Source: Piscicola geometra
Taxonomy: Eukaryota > Annelida > Clitellata > Hirudinida > Piscicolidae
NCBI GenBank assembly: GCA_943735955.1
Contig: OX030967.1
Location: 186,001-250,000, forward strand
Length of the DNA: 64,000 bases
Direction of reading: 5' to 3'
Below the pieces are notes generated by a model. The model saw only the letters and a list, made by a program, of their open reading frames with translations, was not told the origin of the DNA and made no database searches. The position numbers were made by a program, and so were the translations under genes. Position 1 is the first letter of the stretch; every line of letters starts with the position of its first letter. Shown in pieces: positions 13,758-25,504 of the stretch.

Positions 13758-13912
13758 GAACTCACAAGAGTCTCAAGAGGCTTCATTCTTCGCTCTAATC
13801 AGACCCAACTGTAGATTAATTAATCACTGATAATTTAAATTATTGTAAACTAAACTGTTGAGTTAAAATTTCAATAATAGGTACAGTAATAAAAAATATT
13901 AAAATCAGGATA

Positions 13913-13957
<45 letters not shown>

Positions 13958-14146
13958 TAGTAGTAGCAGCAGTAGTAGCAGTAGTAGTAGTAGTAGTAGC
14001 AGCAGTAGTAGTAGTAGTGGTAGTAGTAGTAGTGGTAGTTGTAGTAGTGGTAGTAGTTGTAGTAGTAGTAGTATTAGTAGTAGTTGTAGTCGTAGTAGTA
14101 GTAGTAGTAGTCGTAGTAGTAGTAGTGGTAGTAGAATTAGTAGTAT

Positions 14147-14179
<33 letters not shown>

Positions 14180-14190
14180 TAGTAGTGGTA

Positions 14191-14256
<66 letters not shown>

Positions 14257-14262
14257 GTAGTA
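13913..14262. repeat. (TAG)n microsatellite, interrupted
   Basis: About 350 bp of TAG triplets with scattered point interruptions (TGG, TTG, CAG, TCG). Poly-Val, poly-Thr and poly-Leu open frames across it are translation artefacts. Confidence 0.97.
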
Positions 14263-14847
14263 AAAACACGAACTCTCGGAGGACCATCGACTCTCAATGG
14301 CGGAAAAAAGTAATCTGGTTGGTAGAGACTTTACATCATTATCAGCACTAATAGTCAGATATTGGCAATAAACCACCGAACTAATCACAAATGTCAAAAA
14401 TGCAAAGCCGAAAATATTCTTTTCCAATCACGTTCAACCCAATGTCCAGTCGCCTTGCATACAACGCTCCACAGCCTAAGACTAATCCCCTACAACTACG
14501 TCCCAGTAAAACGTTAGCCGATTCGTCCGTTTTTTGCTCTGAATAAAATTTAAAATTAGATTTAAATTTTTTTTTGCTTAGGATTATAGTTAGATTTTAG
14601 GAAAAACTTCGCGTTAGAAATAATTTTTTTTAAACAAATTAAAATCAATATTTGATTATATAGTTTATACTGTGCAGGCGCCTTGGCATTAGAGGTCAGA
14701 CCGGGTACCCACGGGCCTCACATGGGAACAAGGACGAAAATTAAAATAGGAGTTTGGAAAAAGCGGGAAAAATGCAATTGGCATTGAAAAAAGTACTTAT
14801 ATAAAAATTTAATTAAACCAAGTATGTATTACTTCATCATCTATTAT
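14263..14847. other. AT-rich stretch with a decayed hAT end
   Basis: No coding signal is visible. Around 14690-14760 the sequence TAGAGGTCAGACCGGGTACC resembles the inverted terminus of the hAT family seen at 24003 and 61619 (TAGAGGTCGG), so a truncated copy is likely. Confidence 0.4.
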
Positions 14848-16743
14848 TAGCAACCGCCACGAAATTTTCAAAATTTATTAATTTAAAAAATAAAATATTC
14901 TTATGATAGATTTTGAAGTGCAGATTTCAAATCAGTTTTCATTTTCCAAATATCTCAAATGGTTCAAAAGTTATTCAATTTTTAAACTCCCGAAAAGTGA
15001 GCGTTTTGGCGAATTATTTTCAACGCTTAAGCCAAAAAAATCCATAAGAGTTTGACGGGACGACGTCGGGACGTTATTTCATTATAACTTTTTTGATGAG
15101 TGTCATTTAATGTTGAAACTTGACAAGATCATGTATTTAAAAAAAAGAAAGTAGTATTTTAACAAAATTAATTCATAATAAAATAAAAGATTTTAAACCG
15201 TTTATTTTCCACCAAAATAAATAAATCTTTAAAAGCACATAAACTTTATGTTGGAATAGAAAACGAAATTCTACTTTTTTAAATATATAAAAAAAATTGT
15301 ATTAACAATAAAAAGCGAAAATGAATAATGTTAAAAGAATGATAATTATTTCAATAAAACAACGAAATTTGTATAAACAATAAAAAGTGAGAATGAACAA
15401 TATTTAATGAATGATAATTATTTAAATAAAACTAAATTGTATTAACAATAAAAAGCGAGAGTGAATAATTCTTCCTCTTTGGATTGAACAGTTAATGGTA
15501 TTGTTTTTGAACAGTTTCCAAATAAAAATGTGTTCAAAGACACTTTTGACATATTTATTTTTGAAGATGGAGTAAGAAATTCTAAATTCATGAATGATCC
15601 TAGTTTTCTCTTTTTTTAAAGATTTATTCTCTTTTTAGCAACAATACACACCTTTGAGTATAAAACCAGTGGGTTTGTATAAATGAAGTTGTCATTAAGG
15701 CATCCCAAAACTTCAGCTAAAGTTTAGGTAGCCTAGCTGCTAAACTAAGACAATATATATGTTCCTTTTTAAAAAAGTTTTTTAACTCTAGAACTAGGCT
15801 ATTGCTTATAAAAACAACTTTTTTTCAAACTTTTATTTAGTATATCAATACATGTGAGACCAAGCTTCTGACAGATTGAGCCAGAAAATTCTATTTGAAT
15901 ACAACTGTATTTTGAAGTTTAAAAAATTATCCTTTGTAAAGTTGTTACGCTCAAATGGCTTAATTTATTATTATGGACTCTAAGCTATGAATATCATAAG
16001 AACCAATAAAATGAATGTAGATAAATCAAACTTAAAAAAATAAACCAACCAAGAATAACTATGAATTTTTAAATAATATAGAAATTTAGCATTTAAACGG
16101 CGATAACTATTCAACAGATGATATAAAAGCAAAAACTTAATTGTGATGCGCTTTACATTTAATAAAATGCTATACGTATGATTTGTATTTTAAAAATCAG
16201 AAACGGAGGAGCACTTTTTTTCAATGAAGTTGATATCATTTTAAAGATTAGGAAATGTACTTTCAGAATGTATTTGCTAGATTTTAATTATTTTATTAAA
16301 AGTAGTTTAAAATTCAAAGGGAAAAATTTAAAGTTTATTTTCTCGTTTAATTATTTGAGAAATAATTTTCTAGCATTCGGTTTGAAGTAGGAAATTCAAA
16401 TACGATTTTAATGATATATAATTCATTTATATACGTTATATTTTGGTTTCTGAATTTGAAAAATGAACAAGTAGGTGTCGATTCAAAAAGTCCAGATGCC
16501 TCAGCGTAAAGTTGACTTTTTATGATATTCAGTTTTAAATATTGGTTTTTTAAGCTTAGTTAATTAAATTTTACTTTTTATTTAATTTTTTAAATGAAAA
16601 AATGGTTAAACTTTCATTTAATAACAATTTGAATTTTATTTAAAAGCTAGAACCTTAAATAAAAGCAATTTATTGTGCTGATTGCACGTATTAACGAAAT
16701 TCGCCACTTTTAGCTCATTTGCATATCGTTCGTGGCGGTTGCT
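14848..16743. mobile_element. 1.9-kb DNA transposon with inverted ends AGCAACCGCCACGAA
   Basis: The left end AGCAACCGCCACGAA at 14849 is matched in inverse by TTCGTGGCGGTTGCT at the right. The direct repeat ATCTATTAT lies on both sides (14839-14847 and 16744-16752), a 9-bp target duplication. The interior is AT-rich with no transposase visible, so the element is non-autonomous. Its subterminal sequence resembles that of the 5.3-kb element at 50735-55997, placing them in one family. A 9-bp duplication is typical of Mutator-like elements, but the superfamily is not proven. Confidence 0.75.
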
Positions 16744-16752
16744 ATCTATTAT

Positions 16753-16800
16753 CATCCTCATCATCGTCATAATCATCATCATCATCATCAACGTCATCAC
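16753..16800. repeat. (CAT)n microsatellite
   Basis: A short run of CAT/ATC triplets between the transposon at 14848-16743 and the candidate transmembrane exon. Confidence 0.85.
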
Positions 16801-16804
16801 TCAC

Positions 16805-16918
16805 GCTTCCAGAGCAGAAACAGCGCAGAGAGGAGCATCAGAACGAAGCTGAGGGCGAGGGTGAGGCTGGAGAAGATTCGGAACTTGGCGTAGTCTTCCC
16901 TGCGCGGCCCTCGCCTCG
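16805..16918 (-). CDS. candidate exon: transmembrane segment of an unidentified membrane protein
   Basis: A GC-rich island in AT-rich DNA. On the minus strand it is bounded by an acceptor ending CCACCAG and a strong donor GC|GTGAGT. The 114-nt exon needs one upstream nucleotide to complete its first codon and ends with one nucleotide. It encodes a basic stretch (RRGPRREDYAKFR) followed by a hydrophobic helix of about 23 residues containing LTLALSFVLMLLSALFLL, then WKR. This looks like a single-pass transmembrane segment with a basic cytoplasmic stop. Its entry phase matches the exit phase of the candidate exon at 21692-21785. The plus strand is also open here, but that reading is an acidic low-complexity peptide with a poorer donor. 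I do not recognise the protein family. Confidence 0.5.
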
Positions 16919-16940
16919 CTGGTGGGGCGTTCAGACGTTA

Positions 16941-17516
16941 ATAAACAAACAGTCTTTACTACAATACAATACACAAGGACGAACAGTCCTTACTACAACA
17001 CAATACAAAAGGACGAACAGTCCTTACTACAACACAATATAAAAAGACGAACAGTCCTTACTACAACACAATACACAAGGACGAACAGTCTTTACTACAA
17101 TACAATACACAAGGACGAACAGTCCTTACTACAACACAATACAAAAGGACGAACAGTCCTTACTACAACACAATACAAAAGGACGAACAGTCCTTACTAC
17201 AACACAATCCACAAGGATGAACAGTCCTTACTACAACACAATAAACAAGGATGAACAGTCCTTACTACAACACAATACAAAAGGACGAACAGTCCTTACT
17301 ACAACACAATCCACAAGGATGAACAGTCCTTACTACAACACAATAAACAAGGATGAACAGTCCTTACTACAACACAATAAACAAGGATGAACAGTCCTTA
17401 CTACAACACAATACAAAAAGACGAACAGTCCTTACTACAACACAATACACAAAGACGAACAGTCCTTACTACAACACAATATACAAGGACGAACAGTCCT
17501 TACTACAACACAATAT
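16941..17516. repeat. 34-bp tandem repeat, about 17 copies
   Basis: The unit is GGACGAACAGTCCTTACTAC followed by AACACAATACACAA. GGAC and GTCC in each unit can pair, so a transcript would carry a series of small hairpins. The array starts within ~25 bp of the acceptor of the minus-strand candidate exon at 16805-16918. The open frame across it follows from the repeat. Confidence 0.95.
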
Positions 17517-17754
17517 ACATTCTTGTGCCCATGGGCATATCCAATCCAGAATAAAAGGGACGGCTATTATTTTTTAAATTTACTTTACAAACGTTTGTAT
17601 CATTCAACACAAATACAGAACTAATATGCTCATTTTTTATTCAAAACGTTAATTTTTTATATACACTATGCCTAAAAATCTTCATTTACATAAAAAAACA
17701 TTAAAAAATTGTTCTTTAAAAAGAAGCTTTTGAGTGCTGCTGGCAAACTTTGCA

Positions 17755-17965
17755 ATTATTTTAATATAAATGGTTTCTTGTTTGCTGAAACCCATTGACG
17801 ATGAAATCTCAAGAAGTGTTACTGACAATTATTTTAATATAAATGGTTTCTTGTTTGCTGAAACCCATTGACGATGAAATCTCAAGAAGTGTTACTGACA
17901 ATTATTTTAATATAAATGGTTTCTTGTTTGCTGAAACCCATTGACGATGAAATCTCAAGATGGCC
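17755..17965. repeat. 73-bp tandem repeat, three copies
   Basis: The phrase TTAATATAAATGGTTTCTTG recurs at about 17761, 17834 and 17907, a 73-bp period with near-identical copies. A related pair containing ACAGTGCTGCTAGAGTGAGT lies at about 18030 and 18238. The ~240 bp to the left hold nothing recognisable. Confidence 0.9.
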
Positions 17966-18065
17966 AATCCATTGAGTCGGTTCTCAGTCATGTTTTTGTT
18001 TGCCGAAGAGAGCCAAATGAACGTTCTACAGTGCTGCTAGAGTGAGTATCTGTTTTTTAAAACAT

Positions 18066-18066
18066 C

Positions 18067-18113
<47 letters not shown>

Positions 18114-18138
18114 TATATAGATATATATATATATATAT
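18066..18138. repeat. (AT)n microsatellite
   Basis: Alternating AT with two short interruptions. The 18139-18485 stretch that follows is AT-rich, with one of the repeated GCTGCTAGAGTGAGT phrases and no gene signal. Confidence 0.9.
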
Positions 18139-18516
18139 GTATATCCTGAACATCTGTGACATTATTCCACTCACTAAACCATACTTTTCTTCACCTGCAA
18201 TGCCTTCCAAATCATACTTTGTTTACACGATGTTTACAGTGCTGCTAGAGTGAGTAAAATTATGGAATGCCTTCTTAATGTTGGGAAAAATATGTATGCT
18301 TTTTTATAACATCATAGATATATCTGAAACATCTGTGACATTTGGAAGGCATTGAAAGAGGAGAAGAATTTAGGTTTATCAAGTGAAATGATGTCACTTA
18401 CTTTCTTTCACGGTGAATTATTTCAATCTAATCTTTCAACGAGTGGTCTTTTATGCGGCATGCATGCAAAAGAGTTTAACTAAAGGCAAGCGAACGCTCT
18501 GAGCAAAACGAAGTTT

Positions 18517-18846
18517 TCAAGACGGCATGATTGAATGCAAGTATGCAGTCATTGAGGAGCTTTTCCAAAACTCAAATAGGGTTTGAACTGGAAGGTTGCT
18601 TTTGTGTTTGTGTCGATTCAATATTCTAATTGACTTCAAATCATTATTCAGATTGTCCGCGTAATCTCCTGCTTCTTTTAACAATTCTTCTCGAACATTC
18701 TCTGTCTTTTCTCGACGATCTTTCAACAGATCCAAAATAATTTCTATGTGTTGACTAGTTTTTCTAAATTCTAAAAATTTATATAAAATGTTTGTCACTG
18801 GTTTTAGTATAGCAGAATATTTTGCTATTAAACAGAACGACATCAC
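18517..18846 (-). pseudogene. hAT/ZMYM-type transposase fragment
   Basis: A 109-residue open stretch. It contains LLKDRREKTENVREELLKEA and later NRHKHKSNLP before an aromatic segment. This order (helix with KDxR, basic HKxKSN, then a W/F-rich stretch) is typical of the middle of the hAT-derived zinc-finger MYM-type transposases. No flanking domains are in frame and no terminal repeats were found. It abuts the truncated 5' end of LINE-A at 18847. Family assignment is by pattern, without a search. Confidence 0.5.
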
Positions 18847-20130
18847 AAATAATTTCCATCACATCTATCATCAATTCACTTCTTAAAACTGACACCTTAT
18901 TGCTCTTGACTTTACTAAAGCTTTTGACACTTTCGATCACCATACCCTCGCCTCCAATCTTGCACTTCTTCCTCTTGATGACAACATATATAACCTTCTC
19001 ATTTCCTTCCCTAGCAACCGATCACATTCCACCATTTATTTAAATCAACTTTCGAGTATCCTTCCCATTAACTCTAGCGTGGTCCAAGGTTCAGTTCTTG
19101 GTCCATCTACCTTTATAATCAACGCCTCTTCACTTCAACCATATCACCTATCTAATAAAATATTAAAATTTGCTGATGACACTTATTTCAATATTCCATC
19201 ATCTAACATCCAATTAGAGCTTGACTCCTTTTCTAAGTGGGCCAAGCTCAGTAATCTTTCACTTAACCTCAAAAAATCATTCGAACTTGTAGTCCACAAT
19301 AGTCATCAACACATCACACCACCAGTTATACATCCATCCATTCAACGCACTAACAAACTCACTATCTCAGGTATCACATTCACAAACACTCTCAACATTT
19401 CACCACACATAGATCACATTATCAATAAATTCTTTCAAACTTTTCATGCCATCAAAACAATCCGTTCCCATGGACTTTTTGGTGCCAAACTCTTTGACAT
19501 CACTGAGTCCCTCATCATCTCTCACCTTAAGTATGCAGCTCCTTCTTGGTCTGGTCTTGCTAATCAGCAACAAATTAAGCAACTCCAGTCCTTTATTAAC
19601 AAACTAGTTAGACCAAAATATTTTCCCTCTCACTACCCATCTATCAGCTTTATTTTTACCACTTTAGACACTAAGCTATTTTTTAAAATATCCACTAACT
19701 CTGACCACGTTCTTCACCAAGTTCTTAGAACATCTACACATAACTTAAGACCTCGTAAACACAATTTCGATACAACAACATATAACACGTTTGAAAGCAA
19801 AACATTCCTTCCTCGCTTCTGAAACATCTCATTCTATAGTTTATATTTATATTATCATTTCTGATTTGTATTACTTATTTATTTATTTATTATCATATCC
19901 ACCATATCCTTGGTCGAGTTGTCTGATTTTAATCCACTACCATTTGCATTAGAATATAATAATTATCTTTCAGTTATGATTTATTTTTTATTTATATTAT
20001 TTTTCATCTTTAAATTTCAATCTGTTTCGCTTTCTCGATTTTGTTTTGGTTTTTGTTCACCTTCTATTTGTTTAAATTTTTTGTAACATGGCTTGCGTCT
20101 GTCAAGCCGTGATGAATAAAGATTATTAAA
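18847..20130 (+). mobile_element. LINE-A copy 1, 5'-truncated non-LTR retrotransposon
   Basis: This encodes the second half of a reverse transcriptase and the C-terminal region. A KAFDTFDHH-like motif lies near 18920, VVQGSVLGPS at about 19079, and the catalytic box as FADDTYF near 19170. The palm and C-terminal region is open from 19079 to 19822. Frameshifts or stops upstream of 19079 and the 5' truncation make it dead. The 3' UTR ends TTGTAACATGGCTTGCGTCT and then an (AT)n tail. A second copy lies in inverse orientation at 27254-30304. The motif set fits the Jockey/CR1 group. Confidence 0.85.
19079..19822 (+). pseudogene. LINE-A reverse transcriptase, C-terminal part
   Basis: 247 codons without a stop, carrying QGSVLGP (RT block 4) and FADDTYF (block 5 catalytic dyad). 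The downstream thumb-like region includes ISHLKYAAPSWSGLA. Block 4 departs from the usual QGSxLGPLLF as PSTFI, and the N-terminal finger blocks are broken upstream, so no active enzyme is expected. Confidence 0.8.
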
Positions 20131-20165
20131 ATATATATATATATATATATAATATACTTTATTAT

Positions 20166-21100
20166 CAGAGTTGTGCGTTAATCTACGTTAACTTTCGATT
20201 AAAGCGTTAATCAATTAACGACCGTTAAAATGTTTAACGTCATTAAAGATTTTAATGCATTTGAAAAAAATTAACGCATTAAAAAATGTAAATGCATTCA
20301 AACTTATTCAATATAAACTGTTTTTAGATAGTGAACACAACCACTACTTATTTACTGTCAAAAAACGAATGGGAAAAATTGAATTTCATTAAAAACTTAT
20401 AATTTCTTGAAGATTCGCAACAGAAATTCTAGAGGGTGAAAAATACGTAACATGTTCAATAGTGTTATTTGCAATTTGTCACTTTACACAAGAAATATGC
20501 ATTTCAGAAGATGATCCAGCTTATTTCATTTGTTTCACAAACAACATTTCTACCCAAATTGGAGTAGCAACTGAATAATCGGAATATCCAATAGTCAAGA
20601 ATTGCCACATCATTAGAATCCCGATTTAAAATTTTTGAATGTGAAAAAATGAAAGAGTTAAAGAAAAGAAAACCTCAAAACTATACAGTCTTCACTAAAC
20701 AAAAGACTTATAACATATGTAACTTCAGATTCTAATCAATAAACGTTATTGAACAGAATCTGAGGTAAGCTTTGAGAGTTCTTCTCTTGTTGGAAAAAAA
20801 GCCTCTTTAGATCCAACTAATTTTGAAAAATTTGTTTGCTTGAGTAACTGGTTCAAAAAGAATGTGTGACAATTTATTATTATTTATGGATTCGGGTTTA
20901 TTCTTTCATATGTGGATTACTTTTATTAAAAAATTTTGATAAAATTTGTAATACATTTGTGATAAAAAAATTTTTAAATAATATTTTATGCTAATGCAAA
21001 TATGCTAAAAACATTACGTTGAAATATAACAAACGCACGATTAAAATTTTTTATCGAACGATTAACGGCGATTAAAATTTTTAATCGTGAAACAGCTCTA
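20166..21100. mobile_element. hAT-type MITE, 935 bp, TSD TTTATTAT
   Basis: Direct 8-bp repeats TTTATTAT flank it (20158-20165 and 21101-21108). The left end CAGAGTTGTGCGTTAATC and right end GATTAAAAATTTTTAATCGTG...CAGCTCTA are imperfect inverted repeats, with subterminal TTAACG/CGTTAA motifs on both sides. It sits in the AT tail of LINE-A. No intact transposase frame is visible. A related, truncated copy begins at 26848. Confidence 0.85.
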
Positions 21101-21691
21101 TTTATTATATAAAAATGGCTATGGGTAACTTATTTTTATTCTGTCATTTATGAGTATGTACTTGAACAAACAAAGTTTTTTCACAATTTAATACTTTTGA
21201 AATGTTTTTCAAATCGTAAAAGAGGGTGGGCAGCTGCCTCCCTTTTCCCACCCCTGAAACGCCCGTGTTTGTCTTCTGCTGCGCCCCAATTCTTGCTCAA
21301 GTGGCTGAGTCTCTTCGGAAAACAGAACTGGAACTTAAGGTTCTTTCAATGAAACTTGAAATAAATTCGCGTCTACATTTTTTCGTTTCATTTGTTAACT
21401 TTTATTTTTATTTTCAAGCTGATTACAACACTTTTTTATAATTCATTTTTATCTTTCCTTATTTTCTTTCTTTCTTTAATTTTTTTCTTTCATTAAAGCA
21501 GTAAATTATTTGAAAAGCGTGAGTTCCTGGTGAGGTGCTTCTGAAGTAGCTTGTTATGCCTTAAACTCTAGATTTTAAAAGTACATTTTTATACGTGAAA
21601 ACGTGTAACTTACACATGGACTTTCACGGTATGTTAAAAGTACAGATGATTTTCCACGAAAAAGACATCGACAAAGCGCATTGCAACTCAC
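21101..21691. other. spacer with a possible decayed hAT end
   Basis: AT-rich. At 21220-21275 a C/G-rich phrase, GGTGGGCAGCTGCCTCCCTT, resembles the ends of some hAT elements. A small plus-strand open stretch at about 21290-21360 contains a helix-like AESLRKTELELKVL. It lacks good splice boundaries and is not called. Confidence 0.3.
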
Positions 21692-21785
21692 CCTTGCAGT
21701 GGACCTCGTGCCTCTCAGGCGCCTCTGCCGCCTTGCCACAAAGCGGCCACAACCAATTCACTTGCCCGCCCATGCCTTCCACCCA
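21692..21785 (-). CDS. candidate exon: ectodomain end of the unidentified membrane protein
   Basis: A GC-rich island with donor AAGG|GTGAGT and acceptor GACGTCACAG on the minus strand. Only one of three frames is open: WVEGMGGQVNWLWPLCGKAA followed by EAPERHEVHCK. Two cysteines (PLCGK, VHCK) fit an extracellular domain. The exon ends with one nucleotide, the phase required by the transmembrane exon at 16805-16918. Its entry phase (0) fits the exon at 21900-21966 only if that exon uses an earlier donor. The plus strand also has an acceptor-like TTGCAG here, so the strand call rests on the whole chain. Confidence 0.45.
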
Positions 21786-21899
21786 CTGTGACGTCATCAT
21801 TATGTAGCGCATAAGTATATCTATTTTCTAGATGTGGTGGGTGCAAGGGACTTTTGAGTGAAGTTAGTTGTACCCTTGTGTTTTGTCTTCCAAAATTAC

Positions 21900-21966
21900 G
21901 CAAGCGCAAGAAATGCGTCAAAATGCACCTTGTAGTGGACGCCATCTCGTTCGTAGTGCTGGTTGC
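21900..21966 (-). CDS. candidate exon of the unidentified membrane protein
   Basis: The minus-strand acceptor is pyrimidine-rich and ends GCCTGCGCAG. The 67-nt exon encodes NQHYERDGVHYKVHFDAFLA, then L and a split Ala, before a donor GC|GTAATT. An alternative donor AAG|GTGCAT at 21928 would end it in phase 0. The composition (aromatic, charged, no low complexity) looks like a folded domain. Its 2-nt entry matches the 1-nt exit of the exon at 22965. The plus strand offers a competing reading: a signal-peptide-like ORF from 21923 with a GTATGT donor at 22012. Confidence 0.45.
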
Positions 21967-22114
21967 CTGCGCAGGCCTGGGAGGTGCCAGGAGTAGAAAC
22001 AATTCAATATGGTATGTAATTGGTGTTTGCGGGAGTTGTAGTAGTTGTTGTAGTAGTGTTTGGTGTTTAGGATTATTGGGTTGGCGATGACTGTTTGTAG
22101 TAGTAATGGTGGTG

Positions 22115-22946
<832 letters not shown>

Positions 22947-22964
22947 ATTTATTTTGTCTGAAAC

Positions 22965-23059
22965 CAGCCTTGGGTTGAAGCCAGGAGTCCTCAACTTGTT
23001 GGATGAAGTCAAAGTAGGAGGCATTGATGCTGGGTAGGATGTTGCTTTCGTTTGTGTCC
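22965..23059 (-). CDS. candidate exon with two N-glycosylation sequons
   Basis: The minus-strand frame reads ...DTNESNILPSINASYFDFIQ and then QVEDSWLQPKAG, with sequons NES and NAS, as expected for an extracellular protein. Several acceptors give the same 1-nt entry phase: ATAAG at 23060, or CATCCTACCCAG giving a start at 23029. That phase matches the 2-nt exit of the exon at 24823-24950. The donor G|GTTTCA is weak. The triplet array starts 18 bp beyond it. The plus strand is open for only about 22 residues here. Confidence 0.45.
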
Positions 23060-23138
23060 CTTATAGACCGATCCAGCAGTTCTGATTGATTGTGGTAGTG
23101 TTATAGTGGTATTGGTGTGTGCTGTTTTCGTGTGATAA

Positions 23139-24003
23139 TAGCGGTGTGCCAGCGTGGATGAGAGAGGCTGGAGCGGGATCATTTTTCCTTTCCGGTCTCG
23201 CCCGAAATTTATTTCCCTGTCCCGCTGGTCATCTGTCCCGTTCCCGCAACTCAATTCCAGGTTCTAAAAATTTATTGAAATAAATTATTGGAAATAGTCA
23301 TTAAGTTTGTAAGTAATTAAGTCATTTTTTATTTTCACACGGGTTAAACCGTCAAGAGTTTCAGATATTAAAATAGTTGATATTGGGTCTGAAGTTAAAT
23401 AATCACATTTTGAAAAATTCCGTTCACAAGGAATAGAACTTGCAGGTATACTAAACAATATTTTTGTTACTTCTTGTAGTACTGGAAAATTGTTCAGTTT
23501 ACACCAATAAAATAAAAAAGCTTTATCATCTTAAACTTTGGTGGTACGTAATTTTATATTTTTGTATTAATATTTTTATAATTCTTCCTCTTCTGAATGT
23601 TTTTTCCCGTCCTTTATTATTAATTCTGGAATTATGTTATTTCACACCATTCCTATTTTCGACAACTGCACAAATAAAATTCTTCGTATAGTTTGGTAGT
23701 ATAGATATTTTATTATAATATTTACCGTATAAAGACAACCATAATAAGTCTAAAAACCATCAATTGTAAAATAACTAAGAAAAATATAGTTTTTAAAAAA
23801 ACAAACGTTTTAAACATATAATTGATTTAATTAAAAATTTCCAAATACATTTTTTTCAATGCCAATAAACTTTATATTCGTTTTTTCCGTTCCTGATATG
23901 AATGTTGATTCCCGTTACCGTCCTGAAAACGCATTTCCGGTTCCCGGCTTTTCCCGTCTCGAATTTATATTCCCGTTCCCGCTGGTACCTGGTCCGACCT
24001 CTA
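23139..24003 (-). mobile_element. hAT-type element, decayed copy
   Basis: Internal sequence at 23340-23560 aligns with 61985-62215 of the better preserved copy, which encodes the hAT C-terminal dimerisation region on the minus strand. The right end TAGAGGTCGGACCAGGTACC (inverse strand from 24003) and a diverged left end TAGCGGTGTGCCAG are inverted repeats. Both ends are rich in TTCCCG/CGGGAA. The flanking 8 bp do not match exactly, so no target duplication is claimed. Confidence 0.7.
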
Positions 24004-24435
24004 GTGGAGAACATTTGTTGTGTGGAGGTTGTTGTGTGGAGGTAGTTGTGTGGTGGTAGTTGTGTGGAGGTTGATGTGTGGTGGTATTTGTGTGGTGGTA
24101 GTTGTGTAGTGGTAGTTGTATGGTGGTGTTGTGTGGAGGTAGTTGTGTGGTGGTAGTTGTGTGATGGTGTTGTGTGGAGGTAGTTGTGTGGTGGTGTTGT
24201 GTGGAGGTAGTTGTGTGGTGGTGTTGTGTGGAGGTAGTTGTGTAGTGGTGTTGTGTGGAGATAGTTGTGTGGAGGTAGTTGTATGGTGGTAGTTGTGTGG
24301 TGGTTATATGTGGTGGTAGTTGTGTGGTGATGTTATGTGGTGGTAGTTGTGTAGAGGTACTTGTGTGGAGGTAATTGTGTGGGGGTGTTGTGTGGATGTA
24401 ATTGTGTAGTGAGGTTGTGTGGAAGTAGTTGAGTC
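24004..24435. repeat. G/T-rich minisatellite
   Basis: Irregular tandem units built from TTGTGTGGTGGTAG and TTGTGTGGAGGTAG, about 14 bp with length variants. It starts immediately at the right end of the hAT element. The following 24436-24822 stretch is pyrimidine-rich near its end, with no gene signal. Confidence 0.9.
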
Positions 24436-24822
24436 ACACAAGATGAATGCTTCTATTTGCTGGTGTGAAAGTACATTGGGAGCTTTTTAGAAGTATAATG
24501 GTGGTAAATGCTTTTGCTTGTTGAAAAGGAATCGTTATATAATTTCAATTTATTGTTGAAAATCTTCTTTAGAGCCTCACGGATCGATTGTCTTGGCATG
24601 CGGGAGTAGATGTGCTTGAAACGGCTGCAGGATTAACGTTTGAGAACTAGGTTGCAACTTCAATATCCCTCTAGCAAAACAACTATTTAACCTTTCAAAC
24701 AACAGCTACATTTGATCAATTGGTCCCCATAACTCTTTTTTCTAGTTATTTTCTTCTTCCTTCTCTCTTATGACCACTTTTTGTTCCTCCACTTCTTCAC
24801 TCCTCTTCCCTCCACCACTCAC

Positions 24823-24950
24823 GCATCTCTCTCCAGCACAGACACCCTCATGCACTTCCAGTTCTTGGGAACAGAGTCGAACGAGCCATCAGGCACACTC
24901 CTCAGCATGAAGCCGCCTGCACCGGAACTTTGGGTGTGCACCATCATGCT
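24823..24950 (-). CDS. candidate exon of the unidentified membrane protein
   Basis: A GC-rich island. On the minus strand the acceptor is CTGCACTCAG (or the overlapping CTCAGAG, starting at 24948) and the donor is GC|GTGAGT. Only one frame is open over the 128 nt: SMMVHTQSSGAGGFMLRSVP, then DGSFDSVPKNWKCMRVSVLE and RD. The CTCAGAG acceptor gives a 1-nt entry matching the 2-nt exit of the exon at 25402-25504. The plus strand also shows acceptor CTCTCCAG and donor CAG|GTGAGT, so strand is uncertain in isolation. No family was recognised. The 24951-25401 interval beyond is AT-rich without signals. Confidence 0.45.
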
Positions 24951-25401
24951 CTGAGTGCAGGTGAGTGAGTGAGTGATGAGGTAATGAAAATAAAAAGAAG
25001 GGATGAGTATGTTAACAGATCAGCGATGAGAAGTATTTTATTCATTAAACACTCCATGAAACGTCAATTACCTTGGCTCCAGAAGTTAAGTTCACAACTG
25101 CAGCACTCAGCGTCCCTTGCTCATTTTCTTCATCTGGCCTCTTTGGTGTTTGACAACTTTCAATCAAAATTTTTATTTTAGATTCTCTACTATTATTGTT
25201 ATTTCATTTCATTAGTAAAAAAATATCATTTAAATTAATAGATCTATTTATGTCAAAAAACACCATGTATAAGGCGCACGCTCTATATTTGGCTCAATTG
25301 AGAAAAGACAATCTTTATCTTCTGCAATGAAGGAGCCTCTCCATTGAGGCTCGAGCATAGACCACTAGAATATCCATATCATTTAGGTTACAAAATATTA
25401 C

Positions 25402-25504
25402 ATTTGAAGCAAAGCCATCGTCCTCCTCGTCACCACCTTGAAATATACCAGCAATTGTCCATCCACAAAGACAGAACATGGTTGGAGACAGGCGACCATG
25501 ACTT
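25402..25504 (-). CDS. candidate exon of the unidentified membrane protein
   Basis: Acceptor GCATCTCTCCAG and donor AT|GTAATA on the minus strand. The 103-nt exon encodes VMVACLQPCSVFVDGQLLVY followed by FKVVTRRTMALLQ. Alternating hydrophobic residues around VFVDGQLLVYFKVV suggest beta strands. It enters with 2 nt and leaves with 2 nt. Entry would require a 1-nt exit upstream, so at least one exon is missing between here and 38779. The region between 25505 and 25978 shows nothing else. Confidence 0.4.

Noticed and set aside
16941..17516. CRISPR-like array
   Set aside because: The 34-bp units are contiguous with no unique spacers, and the context is eukaryotic.
21923..22011. Plus-strand signal-peptide-like first exon (MHLVVDAISFVVLVACAGLG) with a GTATGT donor
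   Set aside because: Plausible alone, but the antisense exon NQHYERDGVHYKVHFDAF has a good acceptor and fits a chain with neighbours in phase. Kept as an alternative; strand-specific RNA would decide.
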